Source: an uncultured Clostridia bacterium | GTDB taxonomy: Bacteria > Bacillota > Clostridia > Lachnospirales > Lachnospiraceae | DNA: 57,869 nucleotides | Direction: 5' to 3' | Assembly: GCA_946629525.1 (NCBI GenBank) | Contig: CAMOXU010000005.1 | Coordinates: 1-57,869, forward strand | Shown here: positions 38,923 to 47,391 of the stretch, in pieces | How the letters are laid out: every line of letters begins with the position of its first letter | Numbering within the stretch: position 1 is the stretch's first letter | Position numbers and translations under genes: made by a program | The notes under the pieces: generated by a model | Databases searched by the model: none | What the model saw: only the letters and a program-made list of their open reading frames with translations | Told to the model about the DNA's origin: nothing

Positions 38923-40488
38923 TCAAGCAGATGGTTTCGGAGCTTCCCCGCTCCGGCAGAACCGGTATTCAGCATCGGCAAATAAGATCCTGTCCCCGGC
39001 GGACATCTCCGCCTCCTCCCCTCCGGGAAGAAGTTCTCCGTTCAGGAATGTCCCGTTCCTGCTGTTGAGATCCATCAAAAAATACGTGCCCTCCGAAAAT
39101 CTGATCCTCGCATGAACACGGCTCACGGCAGCCCTCGGGATCACCCGGTCCGCAAGCTCCCTGTTCTTTCCTATGATGACGGTCCCTTCTCCGAGCCCGA
39201 TCTCTGTGAGCTCTCCGCCGTCACAAGAGCCTTCCGGCACGAGCTTTGCAGAAGATCCCGAAGCCTTCTGCTCTTTTCGAAGCAGACAGGTATACTCTCC
39301 CTCCCCCGTCTCCCGGGGATAGTCTTTAAGGTCAGGATCCTTCACGGGTCCTTCGGCTTCTGCGGGCAGGTCCGCCCGGCTCCCGCCTGGATCCGCCCAT
39401 TCCCCGGGCCAGTTATCTTCCGGATATTTCTCTGCCGCTGACCGGAGGGATCCTTCCTCCGGCAGGCCGGCAGGACAGGGGACCGCTCTCCTGCTTTTCC
39501 CGGCGAAATGAAGAGCGGCCGCAAAAAGCGCGAGGACCGCGCATGCCCCGCCGATTCTTATAAGGAAATCACTGTGCTCCGAGAGGATCCTGCCAAGTCC
39601 GAGATGAAGAAAGGCGTACGTAACCGCCGCCGAGAGGAGCCCCGTGATCAGAAATACGACAACTGCCTGCACGGTGCCTTTTCCCGCCTTGATAAAATGC
39701 CTCTTCCCGCGCTCCGCCCGACCGGTCTCCGGCGGATCGTAAAAGTTCTCCTCATATATGCGGTCTCCGATCCTTTCCGCCCTCATTCCCGTGTTCTTCT
39801 GTCCGCTGCCGGTCTCATCCTGCCCGGGAAATCTGTCCTGCTCCGCTCTTTCAGGCGTATCCGTCCTGTCTCCTGACCCGGACAATATGCCCCGCAGCTC
39901 ACCGAGCAGGAGCTCATCCTTCTGGAGTGCGTGATACACTTTATATCCCAGGATCATTGTCCGACGGTCGTCCGGATCCGTTCCCGAGAGAAGATATTCG
40001 ATGAGCTCTCTCATGCTCTCTTTGATATCCTTTCGGTGGGCGGGAAAATACACCAGACCGATCTTCTCTCCCGACGGGTCGATAAAAATTTTATCCGGGG
40101 TCAGAATAAGATGGTCAAAATCGAGCAGATACTCCTCCAGCCCGCAGAGGACGTCGATCAGCTCATAGAGGAATCCGGAGAATCCGTCCCCCGATAAGAT
40201 CCGGCGTCCGCGCAGGATCTCCAGGCTCTGCATGGACGTGATCTCGTAGCTGTAGAAAGTATCCCCGTTCAGGTAGAGGAGCCTGCAGGGCAGAAGTCCC
40301 CGTATCCTGTTCGCAAGGATCACCCGGTTCTCATAGGCATCCGGATCAGGGAGCTCACTGCTCATAAGCATCATATAATTGTGGTTGACATCCCGATGAA
40401 ATTTCACCTCCACGCCATGCCTCCTTGACAGAAACTGCTGCACACCCCTGTTCTCCGCCCCGCATCCCGGATTTATAGGTACGGGCAC
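38923..40488 (-). CDS. DUF6382-FHA membrane-associated protein of the pilus cluster
   Basis: The N-terminal region (about 1-185) matches DUF6382, a kinase-like or adaptor domain found in Clostridia next to Tad pilus genes. Two membrane segments follow (about VQAVVVFLITGLLSAAVTYA and IGGACAVLALFAAALHFAG), then a charged linker and a C-terminal FHA domain with GKNRELADRVIP, SRVH and LNSRNGT. It begins with GTG 9 bases after the previous stop, with AGGAGG upstream. FHA suggests control by Ser/Thr kinases, two of which are encoded in this window. The last dozen residues come from a small inverted repeat, so the C-terminus may be secondarily extended. Confidence 0.84.
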   Translation of the reverse strand: MPVPINPGCGAENRGVQQFLSRRHGVEVKFHRDVNHNYMMLMSSELPDPDAYENRVILANRIRGLLPCRLLYLNGDTFYSYEITSMQSLEILRGRRILSGDGFSGFLYELIDVLCGLEEYLLDFDHLILTPDKIFIDPSGEKIGLVYFPAHRKDIKESMRELIEYLLSGTDPDDRRTMILGYKVYHALQKDELLLGELRGILSGSGDRTDTPERAEQDRFPGQDETGSGQKNTGMRAERIGDRIYEENFYDPPETGRAERGKRHFIKAGKGTVQAVVVFLITGLLSAAVTYAFLHLGLGRILSEHSDFLIRIGGACAVLALFAAALHFAGKSRRAVPCPAGLPEEGSLRSAAEKYPEDNWPGEWADPGGSRADLPAEAEGPVKDPDLKDYPRETGEGEYTCLLRKEQKASGSSAKLVPEGSCDGGELTEIGLGEGTVIIGKNRELADRVIPRAAVSRVHARIRFSEGTYFLMDLNSRNGTFLNGELLPGGEEAEMSAGDRILFADAEYRFCRSGEAPKPSA

Positions 40489-40497
40489 CTGATCCTC

Positions 40498-40881
40498 CTA
40501 CTCCATAAGTTCCTTCGCCGCCTTGATCTTCCACAGGTATGGTACCGGCCGGCAGATATCATAGCGGGCGGAAGCGTCTGTTCTCCAGAGCGACTGGCCG
40601 GTAAAATACATCGTCTCTCCCCGGATGAGGACAGACCGCGCAACGGCCGATTCCGACCTCTCCGAGGTCATCTCCCCGGCGAACAAAAGCTTCGGGTCGG
40701 GCTGCACATGTCCGCTCACTGCCTGCTCGGCAGCGTACGCCGTGACCCAGACCCTGTTATGAATATGTATCGTCAGATAAAGACACAGGAAGACCACAAG
40801 GAATATGACCGGCATGAGAAGCGCCGCCTCCACCGTCAGGGATCCCGCAAGTTTATGTCTCTTTCTTCTCTCACGACTCAT
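40498..40881 (-). CDS. TadE/TadG-like pseudopilin (short)
   Basis: A pseudopilin-like protein with a basic leader, a processing site AGS and the hydrophobic helix SLTVEAALLMPVIFLVVFLC carrying Glu at +5, as expected for prepilin peptidase substrates. A periplasm-side or extracellular domain of about 75 residues follows. The start at 40881 has AGGAGGTGAG upstream; longer in-frame openings to 41097 run through a 60-bp DNA repeat and are not credible. It sits between prepilin peptidase and DUF6382-FHA genes. A role as minor pilin or assembly factor is inferred. Confidence 0.8.
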   Translation of the reverse strand: MSRERRKRHKLAGSLTVEAALLMPVIFLVVFLCLYLTIHIHNRVWVTAYAAEQAVSGHVQPDPKLLFAGEMTSERSESAVARSVLIRGETMYFTGQSLWRTDASARYDICRPVPYLWKIKAAKELME

Positions 40882-40922
40882 ATGTCTCACCTCCTGTGTA
40901 CGGCCACTCCCGAATGATCCCA

Positions 40923-41042
40923 GGCAGAGGCAGGGTACAGCTCCCTGTATCACGGGTGTCACGATATTTCCTGCGCGGGCCCGGCAGAGACAGGGTACAG
41001 CTCCCTGTATCGCCGGCGTCACGATACTTCCTGCGCGGGCCC
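40923..41042. repeat. Direct repeat, two copies of 60 bp
   Basis: Units start at 40923 and 40983, exactly 60 bases apart and about 90 percent alike by eye. Each includes GGTACAGCTCCCTGTATC and ends CCTGCGCGGGCCC. The pair lies in the 246-base gap between the prepilin peptidase and TadE-like genes inside the operon. Confidence 0.85.
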
Positions 41043-41127
41043 GGGCAGATCTTCCGGACATCGTTCCACGGTCTGCGGCGGGAACCGTTCCGGACATGCG
41101 CCCCGCTTCCCGCTCATCGCCGCGAAC

Positions 41128-41583
41128 TCACCGCCCGTGGATCATCCGCATGACCTCCCAGCACAGGCATCCGGCGAGCAGGCAGGGAAGAAAGGGAAAG
41201 GAATACCCCCTCCCCCTCCCGCGGAGAAGGAGAAAGGCACCCGCAGTCCCTCCGATGCACAGTGCAGCAAAGAGGATCGTCCAGACTTTTTCCGGCGGAT
41301 AAAAAAGACCGAGTACCAGCAGCGAGAGCCCGTCCCCGGTCCCGATCCCTCCGGAGCTTGCGAGCGATCCGGCAAGAAGGATCATCCCCGGAGCCAATGC
41401 CGCAAGGATCGCCGGGATACTCTCATCTCCGAGGAGGACTCTGATCGCGATGCCCGAAAGACCCACGGAAAGGATCAGGCGAATATCGATGCTCTTCTCC
41501 CTGAGATCTGTACAGGCACCGACAGACAGCATAAAGAGCGGCAGAAAAGTCCCGAGAACCTTCAAAGTCTCCTCCATCCTCAT
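41128..41583 (-). CDS. Prepilin peptidase, A24 family (CpaA/TadV-like)
   Basis: A small integral-membrane aspartyl protease that removes the leader peptide from Flp pilin and TadE-type pseudopilins. The two catalytic aspartates are in ACTDLREKSI and GIGTGDGLSL, spaced as in the family, with about five hydrophobic segments. There is no methyltransferase domain, which is normal for Tad systems. The ATG at 41583 overlaps the stop of the previous gene (ATGA) and has AGGAGG 4 bases upstream. Confidence 0.87.
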   Translation of the reverse strand: MRMEETLKVLGTFLPLFMLSVGACTDLREKSIDIRLILSVGLSGIAIRVLLGDESIPAILAALAPGMILLAGSLASSGGIGTGDGLSLLVLGLFYPPEKVWTILFAALCIGGTAGAFLLLRGRGRGYSFPFLPCLLAGCLCWEVMRMIHGR

Positions 41584-42413
41584 GCAGCCTCCTTCCGATC
41601 CCGCTCCGCGCAGCGCTCGCACAGGCAGAGTCCGGCGCACTCGGACTGATCCGTCACACTGACATGCCTCACCAGGCTGTTATAATCCGACGAGGGATAA
41701 TAATACTCCCCCTTCTCCGTCAGGTAGACCGGCCCGCTGTAATTGTCCGGAAAGCCGCTGCATTTCTTATAGCGCTTTCCATATGCGTTGCGCATATTCT
41801 TCACATTTGAAAGATCCGTCCGCATGACGGTGAGGTCAAGATGCGTGCAGTCGGCGTGCGTGTGATACACCTCCCGGTTCTCCGTCACATAGACGGTCTT
41901 CCCGGAAGAACTCCCGTCCTCTCCGGAGACATCATCCTCTCCGCCATAGCCGGTCCAGCTGTGAACTCTGGCCCTCAGGGCGATCCGCGTGCTCTGAGGT
42001 CCGAATACAGCGGCCGGATATCGGAACACATACGTTTTTGGCAGGTCGATCCAGAGATCGGATCCGTCTGTTCCGGCTCCGCCTGCGTACATTGCAAGCT
42101 TTCTGGCCTTTCCGGAGAGAGCGAGGTTCTCCCGGACCTGGATCCCGATCGTCATCATGTAGCTCGCCAGCGTAATGACTGCAAAGAGATAGAGCGGCAG
42201 CGCAAAAGCACATTCCACCGTCAGAGAGCCGGCAAGCTTCTTTTGTCTCCGGCGGCGGGAGCACACAAACCCCCGTTTTTTGTGCCCCCGCCTGACCAGA
42301 CTTCGCAAAACCGTCCTGCCTCTCACCAAGATGCAGGAGGATGTCTTTTCCGGTTCCCTCATCCGCGATCCGGAAGGTCCTTCTTTTTTCTTTGCTTTTT
42401 CCGGAAAAGACAT
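41580..42413 (-). CDS. TadE-like pseudopilin with Cys-rich C-terminal part
   Basis: After a long basic leader of about 60 residues, AGSLTVECAFALPLYLFAV forms the processed pseudopilin helix with Glu at +5. The extracellular part (about 200 residues) contains a VYHTHADCTHLDL segment, an NMRNAYGKRYKKCSG segment and a C-terminal CAGLCLCERCAE, all suggesting a metal-binding or disulfide-rich fold. The start at 42413 follows GGAGGAGG. A family B repeat lies between it and the preceding DUF5702 gene. Unusually long for TadE; role as tip or minor pilin is inferred. Confidence 0.78.
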   Translation of the reverse strand: MSFPEKAKKKEGPSGSRMREPEKTSSCILVRGRTVLRSLVRRGHKKRGFVCSRRRRQKKLAGSLTVECAFALPLYLFAVITLASYMMTIGIQVRENLALSGKARKLAMYAGGAGTDGSDLWIDLPKTYVFRYPAAVFGPQSTRIALRARVHSWTGYGGEDDVSGEDGSSSGKTVYVTENREVYHTHADCTHLDLTVMRTDLSNVKNMRNAYGKRYKKCSGFPDNYSGPVYLTEKGEYYYPSSDYNSLVRHVSVTDQSECAGLCLCERCAERDRKEAA

Positions 42414-42470
42414 TCTTCTGCACCTCCTCCCCGAATGCAGTAAAAAGACGATTTCAAAACACTGTGCTCC

Positions 42471-42596
42471 ATTTATGAGGTTCGCGTAGCGGTTCTCATA
42501 ATATATCTTATCGGAAGCTGCGAAGCAACTTTCGATAAAAAGGCGCATTTATGCGCCGAATTCCGATTATGAGGTTCGCGGAGCGGTTCTCATAAT
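42471..42596 (-). repeat. Composite palindromic repeat, family B copy 2
   Basis: Read on the minus strand it shows ATTATGAGAACCGCTCCGCG..CTCATAAT, ATTCGGCGC..GCGCC plus TTTTT, the ATCG..CGAT hairpin and a second ATTATGAG..CTCATAA module. Same layout as 30934-31048 in the opposite orientation. It interrupts the pilus gene row after DUF5702. Confidence 0.8.
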
Positions 42597-42603
42597 ATGT
42601 CTT

Positions 42604-44142
42604 CTAATTCCGCTGCCTTGTATAATCCCTGTAGGATCCTTTCTTCTCCACCGTGAGAAGGATCAGGTCCTCAGACCGGATCTTCATTTCCACAGAAAGC
42701 GCCTCCACGCAGGTATCCAGCCTGAATCCGCTTCTTCCTCCTGCCCTGACGATGCCCTCCACCATGTCCATGGTGCGCTGAACGAGTCCGTCACCGCCCT
42801 TTAAGAGCATATCGATCCGGAGATAGTCCTCATAAGTGATTCCCCCGCGCACATCCCTCGCAAGGCTCTGCGCGCCTCCGCCGGGAAGCGACGCAATGCT
42901 CTCGACCGGGACCTGCCAGGTACTGCTGTCCTTGCAGAGCGCATTCCCCATCCCCCGAAGCAGGGCATTTACGTCCACCACGCTCTCACAGAACGCCCAC
43001 CCCACAGCGAGCACAGCCTCTATGATGCCGGATGCTTCCGGGATGAAGAGCATCGCAGCGATCCCGGAGGAGACCGCAGTAAGCTCCGCGTTCAATTGCG
43101 GATCCGAGTAGAGTGCAATCAGATTGACGGCCTCCCTCACTGCGAGCAGCCGGATGACCTGAGCTTCCAGATTCGCCCTGTCCTCCTTCTTCCCGTGAAG
43201 GATATATTCGGCAGTGTAGAGGAGCGGTCCTGTTTTTTCCGGTGAAGTGTAATTTCCGAAGTGCTGCATGATATACTCATCGAAGAGAAGGCGTTCATAA
43301 TAGCCCCCGATCCCGTCCGGCACATCGATCACCCCGACGCCGCTCTCCTTCCCCCGGCCGGAGAGGAGCTCCCCCGGATCGACGCTCTTATCCGAGACAG
43401 CGGACAGATCGGGAACGACGAGCGAGAGGATCGTTCTCTGCCGCAGCTTCTCGATGTCAGGAAGGGGATTGATATATTTCTTTTCGGCCTCCTCCGCAGC
43501 GATTTCCGCCTCCGTCCGAACGGGCTCTGTCCCGGTCTCCCCGGCTTCCCGCTCTTTCGCGAGACGGTCCTTTTCTCTGGCCTCATCGGAGATCGCTCTC
43601 ACATCCGCATAATCCATGTCTGCTCCGGCTTCCTTAACGGCCTCCCCGGCCGCTTCCTGCCCGGATGTCTTTGAAGCCTGATCCTGCGTCCGCATAAGGA
43701 GGAGGGAGACCCCCTGAATCCCGAGAGTCTCTTTCATGAAGTCCGCCGCCTGCGACGCGAAAACACTTCCGTTCACATCTGTCGCGAGCGTATATCCGTT
43801 CATCCTGCATTCCTCCGTCTGAAGCTTCAGCAGGTTGTTCCCCAGGAATACTCCCCGGTTCGGATGCAGAATATACTCTGCCGCCTTCCTGAAGCGCTCC
43901 GTGAGTTTTTCCGCATGCAGTCCGGAACCTCCGCAGCTTCCGTCTATAAAGAAGACATCGAACCTGTCGAAAAGCTCCCTGTCATACTGTGCGAACATCG
44001 AATACATCGCCTGATCCGCCGCGTTCGCGCACTGCATTCTGCCGGCAGCGACACGGACAGATACAAAAGATGCAAAAAGGACCGAGATCATGACAAGCAG
44101 CATGAGGCACAGATATATGGTAATACTTCCTCTTTTCTTCAA
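42604..44142 (-). CDS. DUF5702 pilus-associated protein
   Basis: A large TadG-like membrane-anchored protein. The N-terminal KKRGSITIYLCLMLLVMISV is a single helix after a short basic leader, resembling a pseudopilin with Gly at the cleavage point. The following NAADQAMYSMFAQYDRELFDRFDVFF segment is typical of DUF5702. A long helical extracellular part contains a KEREAGETGTEPVRTEAE-type charged region. It begins with TTG (44142) preceded by GGAGGGG, and lies 22 bases after the pilin stop, so the two are co-transcribed. Function not established. Confidence 0.8.
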   Translation of the reverse strand: MKKRGSITIYLCLMLLVMISVLFASFVSVRVAAGRMQCANAADQAMYSMFAQYDRELFDRFDVFFIDGSCGGSGLHAEKLTERFRKAAEYILHPNRGVFLGNNLLKLQTEECRMNGYTLATDVNGSVFASQAADFMKETLGIQGVSLLLMRTQDQASKTSGQEAAGEAVKEAGADMDYADVRAISDEAREKDRLAKEREAGETGTEPVRTEAEIAAEEAEKKYINPLPDIEKLRQRTILSLVVPDLSAVSDKSVDPGELLSGRGKESGVGVIDVPDGIGGYYERLLFDEYIMQHFGNYTSPEKTGPLLYTAEYILHGKKEDRANLEAQVIRLLAVREAVNLIALYSDPQLNAELTAVSSGIAAMLFIPEASGIIEAVLAVGWAFCESVVDVNALLRGMGNALCKDSSTWQVPVESIASLPGGGAQSLARDVRGGITYEDYLRIDMLLKGGDGLVQRTMDMVEGIVRAGGRSGFRLDTCVEALSVEMKIRSEDLILLTVEKKGSYRDYTRQRN

Positions 44143-44164
44143 GCGGGTCCCCTCCGGAAATCGG

Positions 44165-44332
44165 TCAGATACTGTTCGCCTGGCTTGTCACCTTGCCAAG
44201 AATATTCTTCACCAGGCTGGTCAGCTGCGTCTTAAAAAGTGCGACCAGAGCGATCAGGACCAGCAGGATCAATATGATCTCCACCACCGTCACGCCATCC
44301 TCTTCTTCTAAAAAAGTGCGCAGTTCACCCAT
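44165..44332 (-). CDS. Flp-type IVb pilin
   Basis: A 55-residue Flp pilin precursor. The acidic leader EEEDG ends at the expected prepilin cleavage site and is followed by VTVVEIILILLVLIALVALF, with Glu at +5 of the mature chain. The C-terminal tail is short. AAGGAGGTGAAG lies just before the ATG. It is the first gene of the pilus row and likely the major structural subunit. Confidence 0.85.
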   Translation of the reverse strand: MGELRTFLEEEDGVTVVEIILILLVLIALVALFKTQLTSLVKNILGKVTSQANSI

Positions 44333-44568
44333 TGCTTCACCTCCTTCGTCATTTTTCCTATCATCAACAGTTCTCTTGGTGGAATTCCACGGAAGCGGAA
44401 CCGCTTCCTTCTCATGCCCGAACGGGCAAATCATTTTGATGTAGAAAGGATAACAATCAATCCACACTCTCCGCAAGACGGAATAGTTCACGAATCGGAG
44501 CATGGATTTTTCGTGCAGAACATCAAGCCATAAAAGATCATCCCCGGATCATTCTGCGTCCCGGAAGA
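44333..44568. other. Leader/promoter region of the pilus operon
   Basis: This gap upstream of the pilin gene has a small GCCCG/CGGGC hairpin near 44415-44430 and AT-rich patches near 44440-44530 on the minus strand. I could not settle on a convincing -35/-10 pair. No pilus ATPase or platform gene is present here or upstream. Confidence 0.3.
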
Positions 44569-44612
44569 AAAAACGCCGTACGGAAGAAAATTGCCTTCCG
44601 TACGGCGTTTTT
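44569..44612. terminator. Strong bidirectional terminator after alpha-galactosidase gene
   Basis: AAAAACGCCGTACGGAAG (44569-44586) pairs perfectly over 18 bp with CTTCCGTACGGCGTTTTT (44595-44612). On the minus strand it ends the alpha-galactosidase transcript and insulates the pilus operon. Confidence 0.9.
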
Positions 44613-44717
44613 CAGGAATCCGGTGCGGGATCACAGGTCGGCGAAAGCCGGCGCCTTCCCATCAGATCCCTGCGAATCCTCGCAAATTCTCACATGAGCG
44701 TCCCTCATGACCAAAGA

Positions 44718-46898
44718 TCAGATTTTCTCGAACCGATAAATATATGCCTTATACTCTCCCATCTCGTGCGGAAGCGGAAGCCCGGTCTGCATCAGTGCAT
44801 TGGCCGGATAGACCTTCCCGGACTCCTTCTCGCGGTAGAGAGCGTCCTTCGTGAGGCCCCGCAGCCGGATATAGACGGGCGGCATATTGCCGTGGATCTC
44901 TGTCGGCACTGCCGCGACATAAGCCTCTTTTCCATCCTCCGAGACCATCATCCACGCAGTCGCCTCGTCCGCGAAGGGGCTCGAGAGCCTGTAATACTTG
45001 CCGTTCTGCATAAGAGGAGCATTTTCCTTAAAGTGCTCCACCTGCGATTTCATCGCGTCCCGCTCCTTCGCGGAGATCGATGCAAAGCTGAATTCATAGC
45101 CGAAGCTTCCCGCCATGGCTACGGCAGCACGCACCTCGATCGGGGTGACGCGTCCGTTCTGTTCGTTCGGAACGATGGACACATGGGACCCGACGCAGGA
45201 GACCGGATAGCCGAAGGATGTTCCGTACTGGATGCGCAGACGGTCGATCGCGTCCGTGTTGTCCGAGCACCAGATCTGAGGCGTATAGTAGAGCATGCCG
45301 GCGTCAAAGCGTCCGCCGCCTCCGCTGCAGCCCTCGATGAGGATGTTCGGGAATTCACGGTTCATGCGCTCCAGGAAATTATAGAGCCCCAGGATGTAAT
45401 CGTAGAGGACCCTTCCCTGATCCTTCGTTCCGATCGAGAATACGTCGGAGATGCAGCGGTTATAATCCCACTTGACATATTCGATATTCGCGGACTGCAG
45501 GACTTTCCGGATCTGCCCGTAGATCCCGTCCACGACCTCTTTCCTCGAGAAATCCAGAACGAGCTGGCTCCTTCCCAGAACGGGCTTTCTTCCGGGGATC
45601 GCAAGCACCCAGTCCGGATGCTCTCTGTAAAGCGTGCTCCTCTCGTTGACCATCTCCGGTTCGATCCAGATGCCGAATTTCAGACCCACCTGATTGACCC
45701 GGTCGACGAGCTGCTTAAGCGTTCCGCCCAGCTTCTCCTCGTTCGGGACCCAGTCCCCGAGGGACTGCGTGTCGTCATCGCGCGTTCCGAACCAGCCGTC
45801 GTCCATGACCAGCATCTCGATCCCCTCTTTTTTTGCCTCCTCGGCAAGCTCGACGAGAAGATCGCCTGTGAAATTAAAGTAGGACGCCTCCCAGCTGTTG
45901 ATCAGGACCGGGCGTACGCTGTCGCGGAACTTACCCCTGCAGACATGTTTGCGGATGCAGTGATGATACTGATGGGAGAGGACCGACAGACCGCGGTCCG
46001 TAAAGCTCATAATGACTTCCGGAGCCGTAAATGCTTCTCCCGGACAGAGCGGATAACGGAACTTTTCTTCCATCAGGCCGATCTGTACGCGGGTACCGTT
46101 ATACTGATCCTGCCCGGCTTCCGCCTTGAAGCCTCCGCTGTAGACGAACATCATCCCGTAGCAGGATCCGTCGTCTTCCGTCGTATTTTTATCCGCGACG
46201 ATGACGAACGGGTTGAACTCATGTGAGGACATTCCTCTCCTGCTGCCGATCACCTGGTCCATATGCAGAATGGGCGTGCGCTGGAATATGCGCTCCATCG
46301 TATGCCTTCCGTTGAAGGAAATGAGATCATATCTGCCCGTGACAAAATCGAGAGTCGCGCTCGCAGCTTTCTCAATGTAGATCTTTCCGTTCCCGCCATT
46401 CCTTACGATCATTGCGCGGGTGATCACGTCGCAGGACGGGAGGACACCATAGAGAAGGGATACCTCCACCTTCGTGACAGGATCCTCCGCGACGATTTCC
46501 AGCGTCTCCGCCTCGCTCTCGTCCGCATACACTGCGGGCAGTCCCTTCAGTGCGTACTTTCCCTTCCGGATCTCATAGCTCTTGTAGCGCAGATCGACGG
46601 CACAGGATCCGTCAGCATTCTCGATAATGAGCGCGGGGCTACGAAAATCCCCGGTCCCCGATGACGGGATCTCCTGCGGAAGGAAGTCCAGAGAGTATGT
46701 GCGGTCCGATCCGGCATCGTACGGGCTTCCGGAAAAACCCCGGTCCGCATAGGTCAGCAGATATTCCATCGAGCCTTCCGTGCGGTGCCCGTAATACAGA
46801 TGGAGCAGATGTCCGTAAGTGCCGATCTTGATCTGATATGTTGAATTGTTCGTGTGAAGAGTAAATAACTTTTCTTTTTCATTAAAGATGACAGACAT
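44718..46898 (-). CDS. Alpha-galactosidase, glycoside hydrolase family 36
   Basis: Cleaves terminal alpha-galactosides such as melibiose and raffinose-family sugars in the cytoplasm. The 726 residues match GH36 with an N-terminal beta-sandwich, a TIM barrel and a C-terminal beta-domain. Motifs: DDGWFGTRDDD, the nucleophile region VKWDYNRCISD, GCSGGGGRFD and the acid/base region WCSDNTDAIDRL. No signal peptide. The start at 46898 follows AAAGGA; an in-frame GTG at 46913 overlaps that site. A mobile element has inserted just upstream, between it and its CotH neighbour, and could influence its promoter. Confidence 0.94.
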   Translation of the reverse strand: MSVIFNEKEKLFTLHTNNSTYQIKIGTYGHLLHLYYGHRTEGSMEYLLTYADRGFSGSPYDAGSDRTYSLDFLPQEIPSSGTGDFRSPALIIENADGSCAVDLRYKSYEIRKGKYALKGLPAVYADESEAETLEIVAEDPVTKVEVSLLYGVLPSCDVITRAMIVRNGGNGKIYIEKAASATLDFVTGRYDLISFNGRHTMERIFQRTPILHMDQVIGSRRGMSSHEFNPFVIVADKNTTEDDGSCYGMMFVYSGGFKAEAGQDQYNGTRVQIGLMEEKFRYPLCPGEAFTAPEVIMSFTDRGLSVLSHQYHHCIRKHVCRGKFRDSVRPVLINSWEASYFNFTGDLLVELAEEAKKEGIEMLVMDDGWFGTRDDDTQSLGDWVPNEEKLGGTLKQLVDRVNQVGLKFGIWIEPEMVNERSTLYREHPDWVLAIPGRKPVLGRSQLVLDFSRKEVVDGIYGQIRKVLQSANIEYVKWDYNRCISDVFSIGTKDQGRVLYDYILGLYNFLERMNREFPNILIEGCSGGGGRFDAGMLYYTPQIWCSDNTDAIDRLRIQYGTSFGYPVSCVGSHVSIVPNEQNGRVTPIEVRAAVAMAGSFGYEFSFASISAKERDAMKSQVEHFKENAPLMQNGKYYRLSSPFADEATAWMMVSEDGKEAYVAAVPTEIHGNMPPVYIRLRGLTKDALYREKESGKVYPANALMQTGLPLPHEMGEYKAYIYRFEKI

Positions 46899-46927
46899 GA
46901 CATTTCCTTTCACGACTGAAATAATCT

Positions 46928-47173
46928 AAGGAATTGCGAAACTATGTGCGGAAAGGAATTGTGTGAGCAATTCAAACATTCTGCACAAGCCTTGGAACTT
47001 CTTCATGAGTGCAGGATGCGAAATGAGCAAAAAGCACGCGTCTTCGCGGAGCGAATTCGTACTTTTTGCGAATGCTTTTTCGCAGACTGCACGAATGATC
47101 AGAAGTTCCTGGCGCGGAAGCCGTTTGAATGATCACACAATTTCCATGGAGCACAACGTTTCGCAATCGCCTG
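46928..47173. mobile_element. MITE-like element with 12-bp target duplication
   Basis: A 246-base noncoding element with imperfect terminal inverted repeats of about 40 bases: the left end carries TTGCGAAACTATGTGCGG then GGAATTGTGTGAGC, and the inverted right end carries TTGCGAAACGTTGTGC then GGAAATTGTGTG. CTGAAATAATCT occurs on both sides (46916-46927 and 47174-47185), a perfect 12-bp direct repeat. The inside has an AGCAAAAAG/CTTTTTGC hairpin around a TCTTCGCGGAGCG core. No transposase is encoded, so it must be mobilised in trans. Between 47186 and the CotH stop there is also a perfect 11-bp hairpin (47275-47306). Confidence 0.8.
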
Positions 47174-47274
47174 CTGAAATAATCTCTGAACGACCGCGAA
47201 GCGCTGCACTCCGCAGTTCCGCGGCTGCCTGCTCATATATCCGGGAACCTGCCAAACGCTGTCTTTCCCGGGAT

Positions 47275-47306
47275 CTTCGTGAGCTCGCAGGCGGAAGCTC
47301 ACGAAG
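47275..47306 (-). terminator. Hairpin after CotH-like gene, possible terminator
   Basis: CTTCGTGAGCT (47275-47285) and AGCTCACGAAG (47296-47306) pair perfectly with a 10-base loop, about 85 bases past the CotH-like gene stop. No clear T-run follows on the minus strand. Confidence 0.4.
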
Positions 47307-47391
47307 TTTATCCATCCCCATATGTATGCAGTGTATATAAAAACAGAGGACCGATGAATACTTTTTTGTTGATTTATTATGTAAAAATGAA

